Shown: positions 1 through 6,081 of the stretch, one piece after another | Layout of the letters: each line of letters begins with the position of its first letter | Position numbering within the stretch: position 1 is the stretch's first letter | Assembly: GCA_902475645.1 (NCBI GenBank) | Contig: CABSAH010000054.1 | Span: forward strand, 1 to 9,887 | Direction of reading: 5' to 3' | From: an uncultured Christensenellaceae bacterium | GTDB taxonomy: Bacteria; Bacillota; Clostridia; Christensenellales; CAG-138 | Length of the DNA: 9,887 bases | Notes under the pieces: generated by a model | Told to the model about the DNA's origin: nothing | Databases searched by the model: none | Seen by the model: only the letters and a program-made list of their open reading frames with translations | Made by a program: the position numbers and the translations under genes

Positions 1-194
1 CCGCCTCAAGCCCGCTGATAGTATCAAGCCCCGATATGGACGACGGGGAAGGCGGCAGCGGATGGCTGTTTTGGGTGCTGCTGTTAGCGGCGCTGGTGAT
101 AATTGTGTTTATAGCCAAGCTTCTTTCATCCCGCCGCCGCAGGCACAGGGCAAAGAAGCGCCGCGTATACCGCAGCAGCTACCCAAGAAGATAG
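1..194 (+). CDS. C-terminal end of a membrane-anchored protein (5' end outside window)
   Basis: An open frame enters from the left edge (codons start at base 3) and ends at TAG 192-194, giving about 63 visible residues. A short Ser/Pro and Gly/Asp/Glu linker (DDGEGGSG) is followed by one strongly hydrophobic segment (about WLFWVLLLAALVIIVFIAKL). A very basic tail follows (RRRRHRAKKRRVYRSSYPRR), then the stop. This is the topology of a tail-anchored exported protein with a positive-inside cytoplasmic end. Several Clostridia cell-wall enzymes, for example D,D-carboxypeptidases, end this way, but nothing visible identifies the catalytic part, so no function is assigned. The stop is followed 16 bases later by a terminator, so this is the last gene of its transcript. 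Codon use (ATA for Ile) matches the rest of the window. Confidence 0.75.
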   Translation, partial: ASSPLIVSSPDMDDGEGGSGWLFWVLLLAALVIIVFIAKLLSSRRRRHRAKKRRVYRSSYPRR

Positions 195-210
195 GGCATA
201 AAAGCATACC

Positions 211-234
211 AAAAGGCTCCTTCGGGGCCTTTTT
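211..234 (+). terminator. Rho-independent terminator
   Basis: The arms AAAAGGCTCC and GGGGCCTTTT pair over 10 bp (one G-U) around a TTC loop, and the T-run runs to 234. It lies 16 bases after the stop of the partial gene and well upstream of the next promoter, so it ends the upstream transcript. Confidence 0.85.
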
Positions 235-318
235 ATGTTATACAGGCACGCGCGGCAGGGCGGCATACGGTGATAAAAAATATTCGGCGGCTTTACAAAA
301 ATGTAACCGTCGCGGCTG

Positions 319-347
319 TTCCTATGCGGTAAAAAGTATAGTATAAT
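319..347 (+). promoter_or_regulatory. Probable sigma-A promoter for the DUF975 gene
   Basis: A perfect -10 hexamer TATAAT lies at 342-347 in an AT-rich stretch. The hexamer 17 bases upstream (TTCCTA, 319-324) is a weak -35 match. Predicted transcription start is near 354, about 39 bases before the ATG at 393. The region lies after a terminator and before the first gene of a co-directional pair, which supports promoter function. Support comes mainly from the -10. Confidence 0.5.
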
Positions 348-356
348 ATAACAAAT

Positions 357-374
357 AATTATCATGCGATAATT
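357..374 (+). promoter_or_regulatory. Palindrome in the 5' leader: operator or leader-hairpin candidate
   Basis: AATTATC (357-363) and GATAATT (368-374) form a perfect 7-bp inverted repeat around ATGC. It starts about 10 bases after the TATAAT and ends 2 bases before the GAGGAGG ribosome binding site (377-383). The position suits a repressor operator overlapping the early transcribed region, or a small hairpin next to the ribosome binding site. No known regulator motif was recognised. Confidence 0.4.
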
Positions 375-392
375 GTGAGGAGGTATATATTC

Positions 393-1190
393 ATGCGCAC
401 GGCATCTCAATTCAGGCAGCTTGCCCGCCAAAGGCTTGACGGCAAATGGGGCACAAGCCTTGTTGTATCGTTGCTGGCGGCTATATTCGGTTGCTACGGC
501 ACATATTTTTCTGTAAATTACGCATTGGAGCGGGGCGAGGGCGTGATGAACGGCGCAACGCTGAACGTGGGCAATCTGCTCAATTCCGCATTCGGTGTTG
601 ACGCGGGCGCGCTCATGCCCGCATTGAGGATTGCCGCGGCCGTTGCCGGTGCGGTAAGCGTTGCCCGCTTTATAGTAAGCGGGGCGGCGCAGCTTGGGCT
701 GTGCAGCTATTATATCCGCATAATAAAGGGCGAAACGCCGCAGGTGAGCGAGCTTTTTTCGCGCTTTAATTTTCTCGGCAAGGCGCTGCTGCTCAATTTA
801 TATACGACGCTGCTGACGCTTTTATGGTCGCTTCTTCTTATAATACCGGGCATAGTCGCGGCCTATCGTTACAGCCTTGCGTTCTATGTTCTGTGCGATG
901 ATCCGAACACGAGCGTTATGGAATGTGTGGACGAATCAAAGCGGCTTATGGACGGGCATAAGGGCAGAATGTTCTGCCTGGATATGAGCTTTATAGGCTG
1001 GCGGCTGCTTAGCGCGCTCACGCTCGGGATAGGGGATTTGTGGCTAAACCCGTATACGAGCGCTGCAACGAGCGCGTTCTATCTTGAAAGAATAAATGCC
1101 GACGGCATGGACGGCGGCTATATACATGAAGATGAGCAGCCGGAGTTTGTTATAAACCCGTTTGTTATAAACCCGAACGAAAGGCTGTAA
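393..1190 (+). CDS. DUF975 family integral membrane protein
   Basis: A 265-aa polytopic membrane protein. The N-terminus (ASQFRQLARQRLDGKWG, residues 4-20) resembles the DUF975 opening. Hydrophobic segments lie at about 21-42, 76-100, 130-168 and 197-213. The block at about 182-231 (SKRLMDGHKGRMF, LSFIGW-like LDMSFIGW, TLGIGDLWLNPY, SAFY) has the pattern I know for this family. The function of DUF975 proteins is not established. I chose the ATG at 393 because GAGGAGG (377-383) sits 9 bases upstream; a GTG at 375 would lie before that site. The gene ends with a 15-bp tandem duplication encoding FVINP twice. The next gene starts 29 bases downstream with its own ribosome binding site, so the two are probably co-transcribed. 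Family call is firm, role unknown. Confidence 0.88.
   Translation: MRTASQFRQLARQRLDGKWGTSLVVSLLAAIFGCYGTYFSVNYALERGEGVMNGATLNVGNLLNSAFGVDAGALMPALRIAAAVAGAVSVARFIVSGAAQLGLCSYYIRIIKGETPQVSELFSRFNFLGKALLLNLYTTLLTLLWSLLLIIPGIVAAYRYSLAFYVLCDDPNTSVMECVDESKRLMDGHKGRMFCLDMSFIGWRLLSALTLGIGDLWLNPYTSAATSAFYLERINADGMDGGYIHEDEQPEFVINPFVINPNERL
1146..1175 (+). repeat. 15-bp perfect tandem duplication inside a gene
   Basis: TTTGTTATAAACCCG occurs twice without a gap (1146-1160 and 1161-1175). It is in frame and adds FVINP-FVINP near the extreme C-terminus of the DUF975 protein. Identity at every base, including third codon positions, points to a recent slippage duplication. Confidence 0.95.
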
Positions 1191-1219
1191 ACGGACAATA
1201 TATATAAGGAGGCGTACAG

Positions 1220-2995
1220 ATGGACCTGACTATGCAGATGAAAAGCGCGGAGCTGCTGATAAATTTCCTAAAGCACGATACGGAAAAGATACCGCTTTAC
1301 GGATTTGTGCTGCAAAAGGAGCGCTTTGTTCCAAAGGAGGACAAAGCCCCGCTGCCCCGCTCCGCACCTGAGGCGGAGGGCGTGCCGAGCGCGGCGATAG
1401 AGCGATTCTGTAAAACCATAGAAGCCCAGGCGGATACCACCGCCTGCCACGCGGTAACGATACTGCGCCACGGCAAGGTGATAGCCGAAGGCGCATATGC
1501 CCCGTATAGGCTGGAAATACCGCATATGCTCTATTCCATGAGCAAAAGCGTTACCGGCCTTGCCGTAGGCATTGCGTCCGATGAAGGGTATTTGGATATA
1601 AACGAAAGGCTTGTGGAGATTTTTCCCGAATTCGTCACCAATTCAAATGCAAAGACGCTCAGGACGCTTACGCTCAAGCATCTGCTCACCATGTCCTCAG
1701 GCATAAGGTTCAACGAGGTCGGCAGCGGGCTTGACGAAAACTGGATGAAGATGTTCATGCAGTCCGTACCGAGGTTTGAGCCGGGGACGGAATTTGATTA
1801 TAATTCGCTCAATTCATATGTGCTTGCGGCGGCGGTTGTCAAGCGCACGGGCATGAGCCTTGAGGACTACCTTACGCCAAGGCTGTTCGAGCCGCTGGGC
1901 ATACGCTACCACGAATGGGAAAAATGTCCCATGGGCATAGAAAAGGGCGGCTGGGGACTTTCGCTTACGGCGGAGGACGCGGCAAAGCTCGGCCAGCTTT
2001 GCATGAACATGGGCAAATGGAACGGCAGGCAGATTGTAAGCGAGGAATGGATACGCGAGGCAACCTCCGTGCAGATGAAAACGCCCAACGGCGAAATGAA
2101 GCATGGCTACGGCTATCAAATATGGGTCAGCGACGATAAGGGGGATTATCAGTTCAACGGCGCGTTCGGCCAATATGTGCTGGTGTTCCCGCGCTATGAG
2201 GCCGTTATCGTAATATACAGCGGAAGCTGCAACCTTTTCGTAAACGGCGGCTTGAGCGGCATGGTGAAGGAGCTTTTGGACTCGTTTGCGGACGGCCCGC
2301 TTGAAGCGGACGATGAAGCGTATGCTTCGCTTAAAAACGCGCTCGGCACGCTTGAATATTCACCGTCCTGCCCAAGGTTTCTCAGTGCGGATGAGGACGA
2401 ATTTGAGCGCATAGCGTATCGGCTTGACGGGCGCGAGTATTTTGCAGGGCCAAACACGGGCGGCCTGTTCCCGCAAACGCTTCAGGCCGTGCACAGCAAC
2501 ATGACCGACAGCGTTACAATGCTGCGCTTTGAAAAGCGGGACAAGGACCTTTATTTATACATATACGAAAAGGATGAGCGCAATCTGCTCGTGCTCCGTC
2601 ACGACGGCGCGTTTGAATACGGCGCTGCCACCATGCGCGGGGAAAGGCAGCTTATAGCCACGCGCTGCCGCTGGAAGCTGGACGTGAACAGGATACGGCT
2701 ATGGATAATGACCGGCTTTATAGAAACGCCCAACAGCCGCATACTCACGCTTGACATAACCCCGCGCAAGATGAGCGTTACGTTTGACGAGCGGCCCGCG
2801 CTGGACAAAACAGTGCAAATGCTGTTCGATTTGGTCGGCGTATCGAGCATGGCGTTCTATCGGCGTATGCTGCCGCTGCTGCAAAGGGAAAACCTTGTGA
2901 ACCTTATTAAGAGGTTCACCGAACCCGTTGCCGATTGCGTTATGGTAAAGCATAACGACGAAGAGCCCATGCCGCGGATAGGGGAGCAGCAGTAG
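1220..2995 (+). CDS. Serine hydrolase, beta-lactamase/penicillin-binding-protein fold, with long C-terminal extension
   Basis: A 591-aa protein. Residues about 50-360 form a class-C beta-lactamase/PBP-type domain (PF00144 family). The nucleophile motif S-x-x-K is S106-M-S-K109, the second motif is Y194-N-S196, and a glycine-rich FNGAFGQY at 312-319 lies where this family has its third active-site strand. The C-terminal ~220 residues (from about 370) match no domain I recognise. There is no signal peptide or membrane segment, so a cytoplasmic location is likely, unlike a secreted resistance enzyme. The start is set by AAGGAGG (1206-1212), 7 bases before the ATG. Downstream, beyond a structured repeat, lie murQ, nagZ and a MurK-like kinase. 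In Bacillus subtilis the analogous cluster includes AmiE (YbbE), a beta-lactamase-fold N-acetylmuramyl-L-alanine amidase. A similar role here is inference; an esterase or D-peptidase is equally possible from sequence alone. Confidence 0.88.
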   Translation: MDLTMQMKSAELLINFLKHDTEKIPLYGFVLQKERFVPKEDKAPLPRSAPEAEGVPSAAIERFCKTIEAQADTTACHAVTILRHGKVIAEGAYAPYRLEIPHMLYSMSKSVTGLAVGIASDEGYLDINERLVEIFPEFVTNSNAKTLRTLTLKHLLTMSSGIRFNEVGSGLDENWMKMFMQSVPRFEPGTEFDYNSLNSYVLAAAVVKRTGMSLEDYLTPRLFEPLGIRYHEWEKCPMGIEKGGWGLSLTAEDAAKLGQLCMNMGKWNGRQIVSEEWIREATSVQMKTPNGEMKHGYGYQIWVSDDKGDYQFNGAFGQYVLVFPRYEAVIVIYSGSCNLFVNGGLSGMVKELLDSFADGPLEADDEAYASLKNALGTLEYSPSCPRFLSADEDEFERIAYRLDGREYFAGPNTGGLFPQTLQAVHSNMTDSVTMLRFEKRDKDLYLYIYEKDERNLLVLRHDGAFEYGAATMRGERQLIATRCRWKLDVNRIRLWIMTGFIETPNSRILTLDITPRKMSVTFDERPALDKTVQMLFDLVGVSSMAFYRRMLPLLQRENLVNLIKRFTEPVADCVMVKHNDEEPMPRIGEQQ

Positions 2996-3020
2996 GGGCT
3001 GGTATTGGCGTAAGCTGTGA

Positions 3021-3216
3021 CTGAGGGGTTGACGATACTAAGCAAAGCCACGGATTAACCCCTCCGTCTGCTCGCGTTGCTCGCATCCACCTCCCTCGAC
3101 AGGGAGGCTTTTGGATTTCGAGTTTATACAATGCCAAAAGGCTCCCTCTTAGAGGGAGCTGGAAATTCGCTGCAAGCGAATTTTCTGAGGGAGTCTGTTA
3201 GGCTGAGGGGTTGACG
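3021..3216. repeat. Structured intergenic repeat element bounded by 14-bp direct repeats
   Basis: The 269-base gap between the serine hydrolase and murQ holds no convincing gene. CTGAGGGGTTGACG occurs at 3021-3034 and again at 3203-3216. Its core GAGGGGTT is present in inverse as AACCCCTC at 3057-3064. Between the copies are hairpins: CCTCCCT/AGGGAGG (3090-3107), GCTCCCTC/GAGGGAGC (3141-3159) and AAATTCGCT/AGCGAATTT (3163-3183). A further GAGGGAG lies at 3187-3193. Segment 3101-3114 is also an inverted repeat of 3134-3147 with one mismatch, so alternative folds are possible. Multi-hairpin elements with this CTCCCTC...GAGGGAG layout recur between genes in Clostridia, so I infer a dispersed, non-autonomous repeat. 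Confidence 0.65.
3090..3112 (+). terminator. Possible terminator within the repeat element
   Basis: CCTCCCT and AGGGAGG form a 7-bp GC-rich stem around CGAC, followed by CTTTT. It is the first terminator-like structure after the serine hydrolase stop at 2995. The T-run is short. On the opposite strand the hairpin 3141-3159 is followed by CCTTTT and could act similarly. Either could reduce read-through between the hydrolase and murQ. Confidence 0.45.
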
Positions 3217-3264
3217 GGCTCCGAGCCACCCCCAAAAAACTCACCCTTTGAAAGGAACAACACC

Positions 3265-4086
3265 ATGACAAACATTACCGAACAGCGCAACGACCGCTTC
3301 AGCGACATGGATGCGCTTAGCACGCAAGAGCTGATGTACCGCATAAACGACGAGGACGCCAAGGTTGCGGCGGCGGTAAGGCTGACCATACCCCAAGCGG
3401 CCGATGTCGCGGAGCACGCGGCGGCGGGGATAGCAAGGGGCGGAAGGCTGATATATGTCGGCGCGGGAACATCGGGCAGGCTGGGCGTGCTGGACGCAAG
3501 CGAATGTCCGCCCACGTTCGGCGTAAGCTACGAAACCGTGCAGGGGCATATTGCCGGCGGCACAAATGCACTGATACGCGCGGCGGAGGGCGCGGAGGAC
3601 GATGCCGGCGCGGGCGAACTGCTTACGGACAGCCTTAACGTGAACGGCAACGACACCGTTATAGGCATAAGCGCATCGGGCGGCGCGCGCTATGTTATAG
3701 CTGCCGTTAAGCGGGCGCGGGAGCGGGGCGCATACACCGCCGCAATTACATCCAATCCCGATACGCCGCTCGGCCGTGCGGCTGAAACGGAGATTGCGCC
3801 CATAACGGGTGCGGAGGCCGTGGCGGGCTCCACCCGCATGAAGTGCGGCACGGCGCAAAAGCTTGTGCTTAATATGATTTCCACCTGCACAATGGCGCGG
3901 CTTGGGCGCATACGCGGCGGGCTGATGACGGACATGGTTGCAACGAACGAAAAGCTGCGCGAAAGGGCCGTTGGCATAGTAATGCGCGCGGCAAGCGTCG
4001 ATACGGCGCGGGCAAAGCGGGCGCTTGAGCTTGCCGATATGGATACGGGCGCGGCCATAAGGCTGATAGAACGGGGCGAAGCATGA
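3265..4086 (+). CDS. murQ: N-acetylmuramic acid 6-phosphate etherase
   Basis: A 273-aa SIS-domain enzyme that splits the lactyl ether of MurNAc-6-P to give GlcNAc-6-P and D-lactate in cytoplasmic peptidoglycan recycling. Diagnostic segments are TEQRN (5-9), GGRLIYVGAGTSGRLGVLDA (59-78), SECPPTF (79-85), EGAEDD (108-113) and GSTRMKCGTAQKLVLNM. The catalytic glutamates of the E. coli enzyme (Glu83, Glu114) correspond by motif and spacing to E80 and E111. Two oddities are present. The usually conserved SGRTPYV is SGGARYV here, and the protein stops about 23 residues before the usual C-terminus, at the overlap with nagZ. The ATG at 3265 is chosen because GAAAGGA lies about 8 bases upstream; the frame stays open back to a TTG at 3211, but that extension runs into the repeat and is not homologous. 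The gene heads a three-gene operon with nagZ and a MurK-like kinase. Confidence 0.95.
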   Translation: MTNITEQRNDRFSDMDALSTQELMYRINDEDAKVAAAVRLTIPQAADVAEHAAAGIARGGRLIYVGAGTSGRLGVLDASECPPTFGVSYETVQGHIAGGTNALIRAAEGAEDDAGAGELLTDSLNVNGNDTVIGISASGGARYVIAAVKRARERGAYTAAITSNPDTPLGRAAETEIAPITGAEAVAGSTRMKCGTAQKLVLNMISTCTMARLGRIRGGLMTDMVATNEKLRERAVGIVMRAASVDTARAKRALELADMDTGAAIRLIERGEA

Positions 4087-5084
4087 ACGAGCTGATGATT
4101 GCCGCAGGGCAAAGGATAATGAGTGGGTTTGCCGGAACGAAAATTGACCGCGGCTTTATAAACGACGTAAAGCGGAACAAGATAGGCAACTTTATACTTT
4201 TTTCAAACAACATAGAATCAGCCGCCCGGCTGAAAACGCTGTGCAGGGAGCTTAGGGACATTGCGGTATCCGAAACGGGGCATATGCCCCTTATAAGCGC
4301 GGATCAGGAGGGTGGGCGCGTGCAGCGGCTGCCGAAAAGCGTTATCGATACGCCGTCCGCGCGGGAGATAGCCCAACTCGGGGACGAGGAAAAGGCCTTT
4401 TTGACGGGAAAAAGCATAGGCGAGGCCATGCGTGAGCTTGGGCTTAATTACGACCTTGCGCCCGTAATGGACGTGGAAAGCGTTTTGGGCAATCCGTCAA
4501 TAGGCAGCCGCAGCTTCGGCGCGGATGCGCCAACCGTGGCGCGCTTCGGCACGGCTATGCTCCGCGGGATGCAGGCGGCGGGAATTATGGCCTGCGCAAA
4601 GCATTTTCCCGGTCACGGCGGCACGGCTACGGATACGCACAGGACGCTTCCCACAATAGAATTGAGCATGGAGGAGCTGGAGCGCGGGCCGCTTGTGCCA
4701 TTTTACGCGGCAATAAAGGCGGGCGTTATGAGCATAATGACAACGCATATAATGTTCCCCGCGCTTGATAATGAATACCCAGGCACGCTTTCATCGGCTG
4801 TTTTGGGCGGCCTTCTGCGCGGCAAAATGCAGTATGGCGGCATAATAATAACCGACTGCCTTGAAATGGGCGCAATAGCATCGCGCTACGGCGCGGCGGA
4901 GGCGGCGCTGCTTGCGGCAAAGGCGGGCGCGGATATGCCGCTGATAAGCCATAACAATGCCGAGGCGGCGCGCGCGGCGGAGCTTATAAGCCGTGCGCTT
5001 GAACGGGGAGAAATGGACATGGGCGCGCATAACGAAGCGCTGGCGCGCATTGCGGGGGCGAAAAAATGGCTGAATATGCAATAG
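4083..5084 (+). CDS. nagZ: Beta-N-acetylglucosaminidase, glycoside hydrolase family 3
   Basis: A 333-aa single-domain GH3 enzyme of the NagZ type, which removes GlcNAc from GlcNAc-MurNAc or GlcNAc-anhydroMurNAc muropeptides. Visible landmarks are ADQEGGRVQRL (73-83, substrate binding), NYDLAPVMDV (122-131), GSRSFG (141-146), KHFPGHG (173-179) and the Asp-His acid/base dyad in D184-T-H186. The nucleophile is probably D258 in IITDCLEMGAI. The family usually has KHFPGHGD followed by DSH; here the residue after KHFPGHG is Gly, and DSH is DTH. There is no signal peptide or C-terminal domain, so it is predicted cytoplasmic and must act on imported fragments. Its ATG overlaps the murQ stop (ATGA at 4083-4086), indicating translational coupling, and its 3' end overlaps the kinase by 19 bases. 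Confidence 0.93.
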   Translation: MNELMIAAGQRIMSGFAGTKIDRGFINDVKRNKIGNFILFSNNIESAARLKTLCRELRDIAVSETGHMPLISADQEGGRVQRLPKSVIDTPSAREIAQLGDEEKAFLTGKSIGEAMRELGLNYDLAPVMDVESVLGNPSIGSRSFGADAPTVARFGTAMLRGMQAAGIMACAKHFPGHGGTATDTHRTLPTIELSMEELERGPLVPFYAAIKAGVMSIMTTHIMFPALDNEYPGTLSSAVLGGLLRGKMQYGGIIITDCLEMGAIASRYGAAEAALLAAKAGADMPLISHNNAEAARAAELISRALERGEMDMGAHNEALARIAGAKKWLNMQ

Positions 5085-5938
5085 GGCTTGACGGCGGGGG
5101 AACCAAAACGGAGATAGCGATGCTAAATACGGCGGGCGAAACCGTATATATGGGCAGGCTTGGGCCGCTCAACCCCGTAAGCTATCCCGACAGTCCAGCA
5201 AAAATAGCCGAGGAGCTGGCAAAATTCATTGATGCGGACTGCGTTGCCGTGTGCGCGGCATGTGCGGGCGCGGCGGACGCGGAAAAGGCCGAGGACGTTA
5301 AAAAAGCAATAGAAGCCGTGTTCGCGGGGCCTGTTTTCGTGCGCACGGACGGCGAAAATTCGCTTTATACCGCCCTTGGGGAGCGCAGCGGCGTTGCGCT
5401 CATATCCGGCACGGGCAGCATATGCTATGGGCAAAGCGGCGGCGTTACCGTGCGCAGCGGCGGGCGCGGCCATGTATTTGACGATGCGGGCAGCGCATAC
5501 GCGATGGGGCGGGATATACTTTCGGCGGTAATACGCGCTTCAGACGGCAGGGGAGAGGCGACCGCGCTGAGCGGGGCTTTGTTTAACCTATGCGGCACGG
5601 ATGACATTGCCGCCATAACCGCGCGCTATACGACCTGCCCCAAAAGCGAAATAGCCGCGCTTGCCCCGCTTATAAGCGAGCACGCGGAGGACGGCGCAGC
5701 CAAGCGCATAGAAAAAGCCGCCGCAGAGGAGCTGAGCCTTATGGCGGCGGCGGTGATCGACCGGCTTGCACTCGGCGCGCCGAACGTGACGCTGATGGGC
5801 GGTATGCTCCTGCATCGGCCCCGCCTTTGCGCCCATACCGTGGAGCGCATACGCGCCCGCTTCCCCGCCGCACGCTGCTTCCTGTGCGATAAAAGTCCCG
5901 CCGTAGGCGCGGCGGAATACGGGATGTCGCGCGTGTAG
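5066..5938 (+). CDS. murK: BadF/BadG/BcrA-type amino sugar kinase, probable MurNAc/GlcNAc kinase (MurK-like)
   Basis: A 290-aa ASKHA-fold kinase. The phosphate-1 loop is DGGGTKTE (9-16). D95 in TDGENSLY is the likely catalytic base, ISGTGS (113-118) is phosphate-2, and GGRGHVFDDAGSAYAMG (132-148) matches the GGWGxxxGDEGS-type motif of GlcNAc kinases. GG at 245-246 suits the adenosine site. Clostridium acetobutylicum MurK, a member of this family, phosphorylates both MurNAc and GlcNAc at O6. The neighbours murQ and nagZ make that role the best reading: the kinase would make MurNAc-6-P for MurQ. GlcNAc-only activity cannot be excluded from sequence. The start lies inside nagZ (19-base overlap) behind a GGGGGCG purine run. 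A strong terminator 37 bases after the stop closes the operon. Confidence 0.85.
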   Translation: MAEYAIGLDGGGTKTEIAMLNTAGETVYMGRLGPLNPVSYPDSPAKIAEELAKFIDADCVAVCAACAGAADAEKAEDVKKAIEAVFAGPVFVRTDGENSLYTALGERSGVALISGTGSICYGQSGGVTVRSGGRGHVFDDAGSAYAMGRDILSAVIRASDGRGEATALSGALFNLCGTDDIAAITARYTTCPKSEIAALAPLISEHAEDGAAKRIEKAAAEELSLMAAAVIDRLALGAPNVTLMGGMLLHRPRLCAHTVERIRARFPAARCFLCDKSPAVGAAEYGMSRV

Positions 5939-5975
5939 GCATATGCTCCAATGGAACGGGCCTTTACGGGTGAGG

Positions 5976-6003
5976 GGCGGCTTAGGCCGCCTTCTGTTTT
6001 TTT
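5976..6003 (+). terminator. Rho-independent terminator ending the murQ-nagZ-kinase operon
   Basis: GGCGGC (5976-5981) pairs perfectly with GCCGCC (5986-5991) around TTAG, followed by TTCTG and seven T residues. It lies 38 bases after the kinase stop, so it defines the 3' end of the recycling operon. Confidence 0.9.
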
Positions 6004-6051
6004 ATATTGAGAAATAATGCCGTATGTGTTAGTGTATATATAAATACATCT

Positions 6052-6063
6052 GCTGATATCAGC
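6052..6063. promoter_or_regulatory. 12-bp perfect palindrome upstream of the DUF885 gene
   Basis: GCTGATATCAGC is fully self-complementary and ends just before the ribosome binding site AAGAAAGG (6065-6072). AT-rich TATATA/TATAAA sequences (6035-6044) upstream could hold a -10, but no convincing -35 was found. The palindrome may be a regulator site. Chance is possible at this length. Confidence 0.3.
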
Positions 6064-6081
6064 TAAGAAAGGTTAATAATT

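Noticed and set aside
62..346. 94-aa plus-strand frame starting at 62
   Set aside because: It overlaps the membrane-protein end in another frame, then crosses the terminator and promoter region; no ribosome binding site or domain.
1220..2995. Antibiotic-resistance beta-lactamase
   Set aside because: The fold and SxxK are present, but there is no signal peptide, the length is nearly twice that of class C enzymes, and the second and third motifs are not those of true beta-lactamases.
3021..3216. CRISPR array or riboswitch in the repeat region
   Set aside because: Repeats are too few, unevenly spaced and palindromic, with no spacer pattern; no known riboswitch core was recognised.
3211..3239. 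TTGACG at 3211-3216 as a murQ promoter -35
   Set aside because: At 16-18 bases downstream there is only an A-run and C-rich sequence, with no plausible -10; the copy at 3029 has only a weak GATTAA-type partner.
3211..3264. N-terminal extension of MurQ from a TTG codon at 3211
   Set aside because: It falls inside the repeat element, lacks a ribosome binding site, and MurQ proteins normally begin shortly before the TEQRN segment; ATG 3265 has GAAAGGA upstream.
3241..3858. 205-aa open frame antisense to murQ
   Set aside because: Composition is Arg/Ala/Cys-rich with no domain, and it lies opposite a clearly conserved gene; a shadow of GC-rich coding DNA.
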